Made by a program: the position numbers and the translations under genes
Shown here: positions 14,201 to 24,516 of the stretch, piece after piece
How the letters are laid out: the number at the start of each line of letters is the position of its first letter
Position numbering within the stretch: position 1 is the first letter of the stretch
Origin: Phoebastria nigripes
Taxonomy: Eukaryota; Chordata; Aves; Procellariiformes; Diomedeidae
Direction: 5' to 3'
Assembly (NCBI GenBank): GCA_035582835.1
Contig: JAYKAV010002779.1
Coordinates: forward strand, 403,776-467,775
DNA length: 64,000 nt
The notes under the pieces: generated by a model
Told to the model about the DNA's origin: nothing
Database searches by the model: none
What the model saw: the letters and a program-made list of their open reading frames with translations, nothing else

Positions 14201-15354
14201 AACCATATTTCAGGGGAAACTTATTTCATCAGAGGTATCTGAGAAATGTTCATTATTACCAATACCTTGTTGTCTACATTAATTTTTTTCTCCTCCTTCA
14301 TGCACAGACAAGGAGAAAAAGAGAGACAGAAAGAGAGACTGGGGGAAAAAAAACTGCTGTATTGTAAATGAACATTGTTTTATGTATTTTCTTTCATAAC
14401 ATAAAATTATTGGGTGTCAAATGACCTGCTAAACAAAGAAGATAAGCAAGCCACTTAGGTATAGTTAATAGAGTGCCAACTAAAGCTCCAGCAAAATGCT
14501 ACAGTCCACCGGCTTAGTAACACTATGTAGGCAACAATATTCCATGACCCTTAATTAACATCATAAAATAGTTTCACATGTTTTGGAAATTATAATTGCA
14601 AGATTTTACAAAGACTAAAGTGGTTAAAACATACTGTGCATTGTTGTGTATTGCATATATAGGTTAATAAGATCTAGCAGGAAAAACATTACGAGTTCCA
14701 ATTATGGAACAAAAGCTACCTTTTCTGTTCAAGATGAGTGTTCTCTATAGGCCTTTAAATTTTATTTAAAGGCTAATTTCTGCTCAACAGCTTTTCTTAG
14801 GTTTTATAACAGGCTGATATTCATGCATTATATAACATTTTGAGACTTACAGGCATTATTTAAAATAAAATGAGTTTTTCTCCTGATTATTTTTTTCTGT
14901 TAGAATAAGGGGAATATATTTAAATTATTATTAGGCTAAAATATGATTTTTAAAAAAAATAATTTGATATTTTAATGTATGATTTCCTTACTGTAAATAT
15001 TTATGTGAGTGTATATGAAGAGGGGAAGAAAAAACTTTTTAGGTTAATGTTTCTTACTTTCCTCAAAAGTCTATGTTGCTGTTAGAGATCTAATACTGTA
15101 AGAGGTGATCTGAATATTGCATGCAATTAATTATTGTATTTTCAGGAACATGAAAAGATGTTATTCTTTGCATACAAGAAGACCACCAAGCCACAAAACA
15201 GAAGAAACTAAGNTAACAAAATTAGTTTCATTATTTTCACAAGGATTCCCCCCCGCCACTTGAATCCAGCCAGAAGCTCTGCTTTTTCAACTGATGACCA
15301 CTATTCCTCACTTTACTGTTGTGCAGCGTAGTAAAAATCTTGGCGCTCTCTTCT
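8298..15354. other. Long AT-rich intergenic stretch, no gene recognised
   Basis: About 7 kb with dense stops in all frames, many A/T homopolymers (for example near 8804, 12445 and 13204) and no recognisable transposon, RNA gene or exon. Short open frames such as those at 8699-8995, 9624-9873 and 11157-11414 are Phe/Ile/Lys-rich, as expected from AT-rich noncoding DNA. Isolated Ns occur at 9418, 13655, 13827 and 15213. Confidence 0.55.
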
Positions 15355-15525
15355 CAGTAACCTCCTCATAGGTATGGGAAGGTGGCTGTGAGGTGTCCCT
15401 GAAGCTGTCTCTGGCCCAAGCTGAGAAAGCCTTGATCCCCCAGCCTATCCTCACAGGGCAACTGCTCCAGCCCTGACCATCCTGGTGGCCCAGGACTCGC
15501 TCCGATTTATCAACATCTTTCTTCT
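15355..15525 (-). mobile_element. Old CR1 fragment, antisense
   Basis: The reverse complement matches the CR1 ORF2 C-terminal region at nucleotide level. It has a counterpart of the sense-strand GAGCGGGTCC-AGAGG block (15496-15515), the GGCCACCAAGATGATC-like block (about 15480-15495) and the GAGGATAGGCTG / TTGTTCAGCCTGGAG-like block (15425-15460). Multiple substitutions and indels make it clearly older than the other copies. Neither the 3' tail nor the 5' part is present. Boundaries are approximate. It lies about 130 bp upstream of the provirus insertion point. Confidence 0.7.
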
Positions 15526-15654
15526 ATTAGCTCATTTCTCAGTCAGGGAACCATGGACATAAAAGATAATACATGGCTCTGGCACCAGCCTTACAGTCAA
15601 TTATTAACTTGCAGGATCCAAACACTTCCACCAGAGCCTTTCCCCACCACCTGT

Positions 15655-15659
15655 AGGAT
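15655..15659. repeat. Target-site duplication AGGAT (left)
   Basis: It is identical to 18281-18285. The 5-bp duplication directly abuts the TG and CA ends of the provirus and proves that it integrated as one unit. Confidence 0.95.
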
Positions 15660-16258
15660 TGTGATGGTTTTGGCTGGAGTAGAGTTAATTTTCTTCATAA
15701 TAGCTAGTATGGGGCTGTATTTTGGATTTCTGCTGGAAACAGTGTTGATAACACAGGGATGTTTTTGTTACTGCTGAGCAGTTCTTGCACAGAGTCAAGG
15801 CCTTTTCTGCTTCTCACATCACCCCACCAGCAAGGAGGCTGGGGGTGCACAAGAAGTTGGGAGGGGACACAGCTGGGACAGCTGACCCCAACTGACCAAA
15901 GGGATATTCCATACCATNTGACGTCATGCTCAGCAGATAAAGCTGGGGGAAGAAGAAGGAAGTGGGGGACATTCGGAGTGATGGCATTTGTCTTCCCAAG
16001 TAACCGCTACGCGTGATGGAGCCCTGCTTTCCTGGAGATGGCTGAACACCTGCCTGCCGATGGGAAGTAATGAATGAATTCCTTATCTTGCTTTGCTTGT
16101 GCATGCAGCTTTTGCTTTACCTATTAAACTGTCTTTATCTCAACCCATGAGTTTTCTCACTTTTACTCTTCCGATCCTCTCCCCCATCCCACNGGAGTGG
16201 GGGAAGTGAGCGAGTGTCTGTGTGGTGCTTAGTTGCCTGCTGGGGTTAAAAAACGACA
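15660..16258 (+). repeat. 5' LTR of the provirus
   Basis: It starts TGTGATGG and ends ACGACA. U3 contains a perfect CRE palindrome TGACGTCA at 15919-15926, followed by a degenerate TATA region (CAGATAAAG, about 15933-15941), where the 3' LTR retains TATAAA. An ATTAAA polyadenylation signal lies at 16123-16128, followed by the CTGTCTTTATCTCAAC block shared by all LTRs of this group. Ns lie at 15918 and 16193. Confidence 0.93.
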
Positions 16259-16266
16259 GTGCTTTT

Positions 16267-16284
16267 TGGCACCCAACGTGGGGC
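16267..16284 (+). promoter_or_regulatory. Primer-binding site, tRNA-Lys type
   Basis: TGGCACCCAACGTGGGGC lies 8 bases after the LTR end. It matches the complement of the tRNA-Lys(CUU) 3' end at 17 of 18 positions, with A in place of G at the fifth base. A Lys PBS is usual for ERVK/betaretrovirus-like elements. The mismatch is probably a CpG-type mutation after insertion. Confidence 0.85.
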
Positions 16285-16587
16285 TCGAAGGGTTCGAGAT
16301 AACGACAGGTTTCATTGGAATGTGCTAGATCGAATTTATAGCTGTTATTGGTGTTTAGTTGTTAATGGGCAGGCTCCTGTGCTTGCCATGGGGCTTGCTT
16401 GCCTTACTGTGTATTAGAGTCTCNTGCTCGTTAGTGGCTGCTTTTTGCTTTCGCTGCTTGCTGTACTGCTGTACTGCTGATCATCTTACTGTGCTGTGCC
16501 TGGGAACATTTTGATAACAGNAATGGCCATGTGCCTGGGCTGGCAGATGGCCAGGGCATCGNTGCTGTTTCTGTGCTGCTGTACTGG
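16285..16587 (+). other. Provirus leader region
   Basis: Sequence between the PBS and the tandem array. It continues the tRNA-like match briefly (TCGAA), then becomes a T/G-rich leader with a short repeat of CTGTACTG near 16460. No start of gag is recognisable. A packaging signal would be expected here by position, but none can be identified by eye. Ns lie at 16424, 16521 and 16562. Confidence 0.6.
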
Positions 16588-17205
16588 ACAGGCTGGAACT
16601 CCAGTGTGAACTCGAGTCGAAGGGACTGCGACCTGTGGATGAGTCCACATGGGAGCAGGACACCCCGAAGCGTCTGAGGCCGTGGATAAGCCCATGCCTG
16701 AGCAGGTACGTCTTGAAGCTTCTGTGGCCGTGGTTATGTCCGTGCCACAGCAGCTATACCTCTGAAGGGNTTGTGGCCTAAGGATAAGTCCAAGCTGGAG
16801 AAGGTACACCTCGAAGCATCTGTGACTGTGGATAAGTCTGTGCTGCAGCAGGTACACCTGGAAGCATCAGTGGCTGTGCACGAGGTCATGCTGGAGCACC
16901 TCAAAGTGTGTGGCCATGGTTAAGCCCATGACAGGGGAGGTACACCCCTGAAGGGACTGTGGTTGTGGGTAAGGCCACGCTGGAGCAGGTATATCTCTGA
17001 AGGCATTGTGGCCCATGGAGAAGGCCACGCTGGAACAGGTGTACCTCAAAGTGACTGTGGCTGTGGATAAGTTTATGCCGCAGCAGGTATACCCCTGGAG
17101 AGACTGTGGCTGATAGGTAGGGCTCCAGTTGGAGCAGGTACAACCCTAAGGAACTGCAGTCTGTGGATAAGTCCAAGCTGGAGCAGGGGCAAGGGGAGGA
17201 GTTCA
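16588..17205 (+). repeat. Tandem array of about 48-bp units inside the provirus
   Basis: Twelve clear units begin at 16635, 16682, 16730, 16780, 16828, 16876, 16916, 16965, 17015, 17063, 17112 and 17163, preceded by a degenerate unit at 16588. Spacings are 47, 48, 50, 48, 48, 40, 49, 50, 48, 49 and 51. A unit reads roughly as GTGGATAAGTCC, then ATGCTGGAGCAGGTACAC, then CTCGAAGCA and GTGGCT. Units that keep a length of 48 can be read as 16 codons, for example 16780-16875, with D-K-S, L-E/Q-K/Q-V-H-L-E-A-S. Units of 47, 49 and 50 break that frame. The array takes up about 43 percent of the interior. Function is unknown. Confidence 0.88.
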
Positions 17206-17668
17206 TTGCAATGTTAAACCCGATGGTCTGGTCCAAAGGGACCAGGGGTGGAGATTGTAATGGATACACCTTTAAATTGTTGTAACCCATGATCTGAGTT
17301 GCATGTTATAGGAATTACTATAGCAGGAACCNCCTGAACCAGTGGAGGACAAGCCTTACAAGAAGCAGGGCAAGTGCAGCAGTGACCTGACCTGAGCTGA
17401 CTTTGGTGCCCAGTAAATCCACGCAACACACCACCTCTCCTGATCTGAGTGACCACCATAACAGATGGAGCCCAAAGTCATGGACTAAATGGACTCAGTG
17501 GACATTTTGTGGAGATTTATGGACATTTTATGGACATTTCACAGGGGTAGTCCATAGACTAAGGGAATGATATCTGTGTATTATATCAAAGGATGGGAAG
17601 GGTGGTGGTGGTTAATGGAGATGTATTGGATAGCGTGGGACCTGAGCATGATGTAAATGTTATGGAAT
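17206..17668 (+). other. 3' interior of the provirus, noncoding
   Basis: No retroviral domain is recognisable. Around 17485-17540 there is a short imperfect repetition of TGGACAT / ATGGACATTT. The sequence leads into the polypurine tract. It may descend from the 3' untranslated part of a parent virus, but no motif proves it. One N lies at 17332. Confidence 0.55.
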
Positions 17669-17681
17669 AAGGGGTGGAGAA
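17669..17681 (+). promoter_or_regulatory. Polypurine tract of the provirus
   Basis: AAGGGGTGGAGAA (one T) ends exactly at the TG of the 3' LTR, the expected place for plus-strand priming. Confidence 0.8.
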
Positions 17682-18280
17682 TGTGCTGGTTTTGGCTGGG
17701 GTAGAGTTAATTTTCTTCATAGTAGCTAGTATGGGGCTGTAGTTTGGATTTCTGCTGGAAACAGTGTTGATAACACAGGGATGTTTTCNTTACTGCTGAG
17801 CAGTNCTTNCACAGAGTCAAGGCCTTTTTTGCTTCTCACACCACCCCACCAGCGAGTAGGCTGGAGGTGTACAAGAAGTTAGGAGGGGACACAGCTGGGA
17901 CAGCTGACCCCAACTGACCAAAGGGATATTCCATACCATATGACGTCATACTCAGCATATAAAGCTGGGGGAAGAGGATGGAAGGGGGGACGTTCGGAGT
18001 GATGGTGTTTTGTCTTCCCAAGTAACCGTTACGCATGATGGAGCCCTGCTTTCCTGGAGATGGCTGAACACCTGCCTGCCGATGGGAAGTGGTGAATGCA
18101 TTCCTTGGTTTGCTTTGCTTGCGTGCGCGGCTTTTGCTTTACCTATTAAACTGTCTTTATCTCAACGCGTGAGTTTTCTCACTTTTACTCTTCTGATTCT
18201 CTCCTTCACCCCACTGGAGTCAAGGGAGTGAGCGACAATCTGTGTGGTGCTTAGCTGCCTGCTGGGGTTAAACCACGACA
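17682..18280 (+). repeat. 3' LTR of the provirus
   Basis: It starts TGTGCTGG and ends CACGACA, with the same length as the 5' LTR. It has a perfect CRE TGACGTCA at 17941-17948, TATAAA at 17958-17963 and an ATTAAA signal at 18145-18150. Three Ns lie at 17789, 17805 and 17809. Confidence 0.93.
17941..17963 (+). promoter_or_regulatory. LTR core promoter: perfect CRE palindrome plus TATAAA
   Basis: TGACGTCA (17941-17948) is followed 9 bases later by TATAAA (17958-17963). The site is also intact in the 5' LTR (15919) and in the antisense LTR at 31247-31254. CREB/ATF binding is an inference from the motif. Confidence 0.65.
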
Positions 18281-18285
18281 AGGAT
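18281..18285. repeat. Target-site duplication AGGAT (right)
   Basis: It matches 15655-15659 and abuts the CA end of the 3' LTR. Confidence 0.95.
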
Positions 18286-21200
18286 CAACACGAATACCAC
18301 CATTTTCAAGTTTAAAAGAAAATTGAAACTGACATGACAACATGCTTGGTCCATGGAGAATCATATCCAAATATATGTTGCCTAGCAGGCATACTAGAAG
18401 AAATCAGGAAAAGGGTTAAAACTAAAGGATTTTCTCTTCCAAATACATCCTCAAATGACCATAGAAACTGTCGACAGAGCCTTCTTATACCTCCACTTTC
18501 ATGTGTTACTCATACAGTGGCCAAGAGAGATACAGGCAGAGTGAAGTAAGAAAACTCAGATCCGTGTTCTGTCCCGATGAAAAGAAAACCTAACTTTTCT
18601 TGCCAAGGCATTTAACATTTATCTTACTCCTTACAAAATGGATATACTGCCTCAGTACCAATCTGCTTCTCACATGAAAAAAGAAAAATCTTAGAAAACA
18701 GCTTAAACCCCCCCCACTATTTTCATGTAAAAATGTCTTCCTTTTTCATAAATTAACTGGATTTGTAGTTGGCTGAAGTAGTTTTTTATCAAATTTCAAC
18801 ATTCAACAGGGTCAAGGTGAATGTTAAGGTTTAGACACTGACATATCAGATGCAAACATCATGGCCCAGGAACAAATTTGAGGCACAGAGTTTTAGTTTA
18901 TTTTATACATAGGGTGATATCCTGGATGAGGTTACACCTCTAACCTCATAGCTAATGCAGAGATGCTTAGGTATACGCATGTGTCTAACCACTGCACACT
19001 ATTATCAAGAATTAGTCTGCTCAGAAATTTATTTTCTGTGTCGTAAGAGTTTAAGAGTTAGATTATTTAAGGCTTACTAAGAAATACTTCTAAAATGCAA
19101 TTCAACCCAAAATGGATGTCTCAGGCCTGATGAATCCCCTTTCTAGGTTCTTGTACTTCTGATATCCTAAAGAAAGCCTAGAGTGAATAATTTAGATTTA
19201 CAGACATATCTCTTAGACATCACAGGCTAGCCCCAATGAAGATCAATTTCCATGTGAAAGGAATTTGATGTTTTCAAACACTAAAAGGCACATGCTAACC
19301 CATTAGTGCAGGGGATCTGCCTCAATAAATCCCAGATCCATTGGACCTCCTGAATATGCACTATTCAGGACATACATAATTATTTTTTCTGATTAGTACT
19401 AGTCAAAATGATGCCAGTCTATACTCTTCACAGGTTTATATGCACAAGAACCAAGGCCCAAAAATGGACCCTTAGGAATAAGACAATAAAAATAATAGCT
19501 TTAAGAAGTAGTTACTGTAGAAAAATGAATAATAATATCTGATTCAATATCTGTTTTCTGTTGGATCCGTCCCAATCTTTTATGTAGCAGCTGGAGACCA
19601 GTATGCTGCAGTACTGTTTTCTTCTGCAGACATTTTGTTTTAGTAACAAATAGATATTTTACATGTTATATTACTAATGAATAGATTTCCAATAATAGCA
19701 GGCCTTTTTCTAACAAGTAGTACCTTTAATCACAATTTGAGCAGTTATACGTGTTGTAAGAGCGCCCACAAAGTTATAGGTCTTAACAACGCTTTATATT
19801 TGCTCTATAAAATGTACTAGTCTCATGTATTGTACCTTTACCCCTCCAGCACTTTGCCTCACCATTTCAATATTTTAAATTGCATTAACTAGGGAATTAT
19901 TTCTGGAGGTACCTGAGCAGTCATTAGGAACATAAGGACTAGCAGCGCTGTAAGATCTAAACCGAAATACACAAGACTGAAGCCCGTGAACAAGAGCCTC
20001 TCTGGTCTCTTTTCTGAGGGGCTGTAACACAGCCATGGAAGAGTGCTGGACCTCTCAGCTGGGCACGGGAGTCCAGAACCATGAGAACAACCCCATGCCA
20101 AGCCAGACACCTGATTGCTATACGAGAGGAGCTCAGATGGGTCTATATCTGTCTGTGAAAAGAGTTTGGAGCTTGTGCGGATAACTGATTTCTTTTTCTG
20201 CTAACTTAATAGGCACTGAATGAGGTCCCGTATTTGTTAAATCAGTGCCATCTGCGTTATATTTCCTCCCATCCTCCTCAGCACAGGCATATTTTGATAT
20301 TATTCTAGTCTGATGCACACATTTTTCTTTTTAGTTTTAATTTCTTTGTTCTGTTTGCTGTATGAGAAAAAGAATCAACACATTTTACAGAGATGATGCT
20401 TAGCACATATTAAAGTTTAAGTATATTGATTTTTTATAGATCTTCAATCTGGAAACTTTATGTCAGTACAAAGGTGCTGCTAATAAACCTTAACATTTTT
20501 GTTAATAATCCGTTAATCAGCTGCCTGGAAAATCCTAAGTCATAAATGTATTATAAATGTTGGAAGATTATCTAGATTAAATCATTGCTTTATTAATCTA
20601 ACCAGTCTTACATTATGGATATAACAGTGTTATATTTTAGAGGTAAAATATGGTTATAGACTGGTATACTGTAAGAGAGATATGATATTTCTGTCTGGTT
20701 TCGTAGATGTTCATATCGTTAATCACAGATTTTCTTCAACTCACCCTACAGGCACTATATAAATCCCACCCCCAGAGCTACCGTTGTCCAAAAGACATCA
20801 GTCCATTAGTGATGTTTAGAATCAATAGGAGACAGCTAGTGACACTTTGCCTACATATGCTCTTTACAGCACACATTTATAACGTGTTTATAGATAATTA
20901 ATTTTCTATTTGCTCTGCTTGGGACAAAGATTAGTGATGGCATGTGATTGTGCAGAAACAGTATATCAGAGGGAGAAAATTTTGACTGATCACTAAAGGA
21001 AAGTAATTATTTCAATGATTTTTGAAGGAATGTGAAAAGATAGGAGCATTTTTAACCAAGGTCCTCCTGTTTAGTTGCAGAGAATGAGCTGAAAGAGCTT
21101 GTCTCAATCTATGGAAGAGAGAAGGGATTTAACCTTATGTCTTGCAGATTTGCAGAAGCGTAGGAAGATAAAGTACCTCTGCACAGCCCCAGCAGGTCAT

Positions 21201-24200
21201 TCCGTGAGGCTGACATTCTTTTGGATTTTTCTCTAAAAGGATGAATCTGGATAAGTTAGTGACAACCGTGTAATAAATGAAATTTCTGCTAGAAAGGTTC
21301 AGGTGTTCCCAAAAGGAAACAGTTACAATTCTTCTGTCCTGCTCTTTCCCTCCACTCTTCAAACCTAACTTCTGCAATGATGAATAATGCAATGATGAAT
21401 AAACATGGCAAAAAGAAAGTAGAAAGGATGGAATAAGGTGATTCAAAATGTTCCGCTATGACATAGTTCTTAAACAGGCAGGTTAAAAAACACCCTTCCA
21501 CATGTCTGGAATTCACATTAGGTCTGACACTGGTTTTACCATATTAGAAGTCTTTAGACACTAAAATAAGTAAATAGTTTATCTGGATAAGCCTTTATCC
21601 TAAACCATTATTAGGCTGTATAATTTTTCTATTAATTCTAGCCCATAATTTATTTTTAGGGAATAATTTTAGCCACTAGTAAGAATTTTAATTCTATTTA
21701 ATGAACATTTTTAATCAAGAGCAATATGTTATTATGGCAGCAGGATCTTTATTTTTAGCCAAGAAGGCCAGATTGCTTAGAGGAAGAGATTTAGCTGGAA
21801 AGTCTTCATGTTTTTAAAATCTAAACATTATGTGCTTCAATATACGCAACAACTGGCCCATTTCCTTCCTCCCTTCCATCCTCCCTTCCCTCTTTCCCTC
21901 TTTCTCCCTTTCCTTCCTTCCTTCTGCCTTTTTGCCTTCCTCCCTTCTTTTCACATAATGTAGCCCAATAGTTCCCTTTTCCCATCTTACAGAATCACAA
22001 AGATACTTAAAAATACAAGAATTGGCAAGTACAACACTTGTAAAATCTTTGTAGGGTGATTTTATTTCAAACTAAGTCAAGTGCATTAATCTACATCCTG
22101 GTTTTAAAGCCATGCAAAAATATGAGATGGGTTCTTTTCTCCTGTTTCCTTCCCTTCTCCCCAGAGCATGAAATTATTGTGAAATGTTGCATAAACTGGA
22201 GGGAAATTTTCCATCAAGTGCAGTTTGGCTAAATATAGAGGTAACTCAAGTTTGTGCTGCACCAGAAACACACACTTAAGTTCATCAGACTCTGGCAAAA
22301 ACTTTAAAAAATTGAACAACACATATGATGCCAAGATGTATCTTAATATGCAATCTTAATTCATATTTCCCTTTCTTGTAGTTCCGCAGTCACAATCTAA
22401 ACATATGCAGGCATTGACTTTTCCAGACAGAAAACAGTTCCTCTCTCCCTCTCAAGAGTTCATTCCTAAGTGTCTCATAAGTGTAATAGCTTAATAAACA
22501 GAAAGGAAAAGTTCAAGGAGATGTTCACTTTCCTTTCCTACTGTTTGAGCTAACTGTCTACAGAAAAATATAAAGCTATATGGTGGTGGTGGTGGGCAAA
22601 AACTTTTCTATTTCCAGAGCTTCCCAATAGCCAAGAAAGAAGATAAAGATTTATGTATTGCTAATGTGCCCCTTAGTAGGCTGGATCCCTCCTGGTCTAA
22701 CTAAGGGAAACCAATAAACCATAGTTAGTTCCTGAAAACTTAGTTCACATGTACCTCATACTACTATGTAAATTTGTAATTCTCTATAAACCTTGTGTAC
22801 AGGGACCTAATGCACACTGAAAATTTTAGTCTTGATCTTGATCTCTTCTTATTTTCCATCCTTTTACTGTTATTACTTCCACAGCTTGGCTACATTCCCT
22901 AGGAATGGGACAGCTGTGATTCTGAGATTTGTTGATGAATCCATTTATGTCCTGATCTTTGTGAAGCAATCAACCAATATAATTAGAAATCTTTCTTCAT
23001 TNGGTTATCTGAATGCACTGTCCTTCTCCTAGCAATTATTTCTCATGCCTAAATAAACTCATGCTTCTGACAGTAGGATTTTGTATCATTTATTTTTCAG
23101 TCTGTGATGCATAATGTTTCTTAAACATGGGTTTTCCTGTTTTTATACAGTATCTAAAACAAAATTCAACAGTACAAGCAAATTCATTAATAACACTGTT
23201 ATTAACAATTCCAACAATTTTTTTACAAGTATCTTGATACTTGTATTGGCCTGAGGTGTGGAATTCCTCATATTCATTATTTGGATTTCTAAATTATTGT
23301 GTGTAGGCATATAAGAAAAAACATTACTACAGATAAATACAGTGCATATCTACAGTGTGTTTAAATGGGAACTTCTATCAGTGTAATATATGAGAACTTT
23401 AAAAAGCATATTTTCACTTCCATATTAAATAAAGACAACTGAAGCATACTGAAATATTTTTTATTTTATATAATTAACAATAAATTTCCATTTTGAACAC
23501 TACACTTAATATTAAGCAGTACTTGTAATCCATTTCTGCAAAGTATGATGTTTTATAATGACATCTCATTGAGAAACAGAGTGGTGAAAGTAAATGAATT
23601 AACAGTACTGAAAGGTAAAAATAGAATGAATCTATTACACAATTTTTTAGCTATCAAAGGCACTCTCAGAAAATGCATAGGATCAACTGCCTAAAAGTGC
23701 CACGAATCTTTTCTTTGCTAGGTTTGCAGACCAAAAATACCTAACTATTGGTGAGGTTACCAGAGAAACAACTTCATAGCAAGGTAAGGAATCAGACTAT
23801 ATGGTGCCTTATCTTTAAGGGATTATGTAAAATGGTACAATATGAAAATACAAGATGAACTTTTATCAAATTTATTTGGTCTCAAGAAAACATAGTGCCA
23901 TCATGGGTTTTTTTCTTATTTTGCTTTATATATGACCTGTTTATGAGCAACAACAGCAACAAAAGCTGTTTATACCTTATTTTCATGTTATAAAATAACA
24001 CAGACCGTCTATTTATCATGCAACTGGTGCTCTTAAAGACTGGTAATTTTCATCCTGCCATATACCATTTAAATGTGTGCTTTCGCTAATATAACCTCAG
24101 GAAAATATTGTGTACACCATGCTTAAAAGGAGTAAATTTACATTTTCTATCGTCACACACTGATAAATTACTCAACCATCTTTACTGCACTTACAAAATA

Positions 24201-24516
24201 AAGCAAATTTCATATAGCAGCTATTTCAAAAATAGGATTAAATGTCAGAAGTAAAGAGATAAATGAAAATCTGATCTATAAAAAATTTCCCAGTACGTAG
24301 TGCCTCTCACTTTGTTCAGCAAGATAGTTTAACATGTGTGTATGATTGCCTTCCAATCAAGGAGTCAAAGATAGGCAAACATTTCACAGGGATTTAGCAG
24401 ACAACAGAAGCAGCATGACTATTAGCAGGTTATCATGAGGCAGAGGATATGGAGGTGCATGATAGGTAGTGAATTATATTCTGTGAATGACTTTGAAATT
24501 TCTACCATGTACTTTT
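18286..24516. other. AT-rich intergenic stretch, no gene recognised
   Basis: No coding, RNA or transposon signature was found apart from a pyrimidine-rich tract at 21861-21952. The stretch at about 19890-20140 is somewhat richer in G+C and holds a 73-codon minus-strand frame without known motifs. It may be an old repeat that I cannot name. One N lies at 23002. Confidence 0.5.
21861..21952. repeat. Pyrimidine-rich CCTT-type microsatellite
   Basis: About 92 bases almost purely C and T on +, built of TTCC, CCTT and CCCTT words with a few A or G interruptions (for example near 21878, 21935 and 21944). Such mirror-like homopyrimidine tracts can form triplex DNA; that is a general property, not shown here. 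Confidence 0.85.

Larger units (their letters stand above)
15660..18280 (+). mobile_element. Short non-autonomous endogenous retrovirus (two LTRs, no gag/pol/env)
   Basis: The layout is 5' LTR (15660-16258), PBS (16267-16284), interior of about 1.4 kb, polypurine tract (17669-17681), 3' LTR (17682-18280), with AGGAT on both sides. Both LTRs are 599 bp by my boundaries. By eye they differ at roughly 45-50 positions, about 8 percent, so the insertion is old. The interior has no frame with gag, protease, RT, integrase or envelope motifs; it is mostly an about 48-bp tandem array. The element must have used proteins of a helper virus, as TRIM/LARD-like LTR elements do. The PBS matches tRNA-Lys(CUU), typical of class II (ERVK-like) viruses. 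Ten isolated Ns in 2.6 kb are a much higher density than elsewhere. Confidence 0.93.

Noticed and set aside
15553..16104. Several 60-100 codon frames within LTRs on both strands
   Set aside because: The same frames recur in each related LTR because the DNA is homologous. They overlap promoter and polyA signals and have no known domain.
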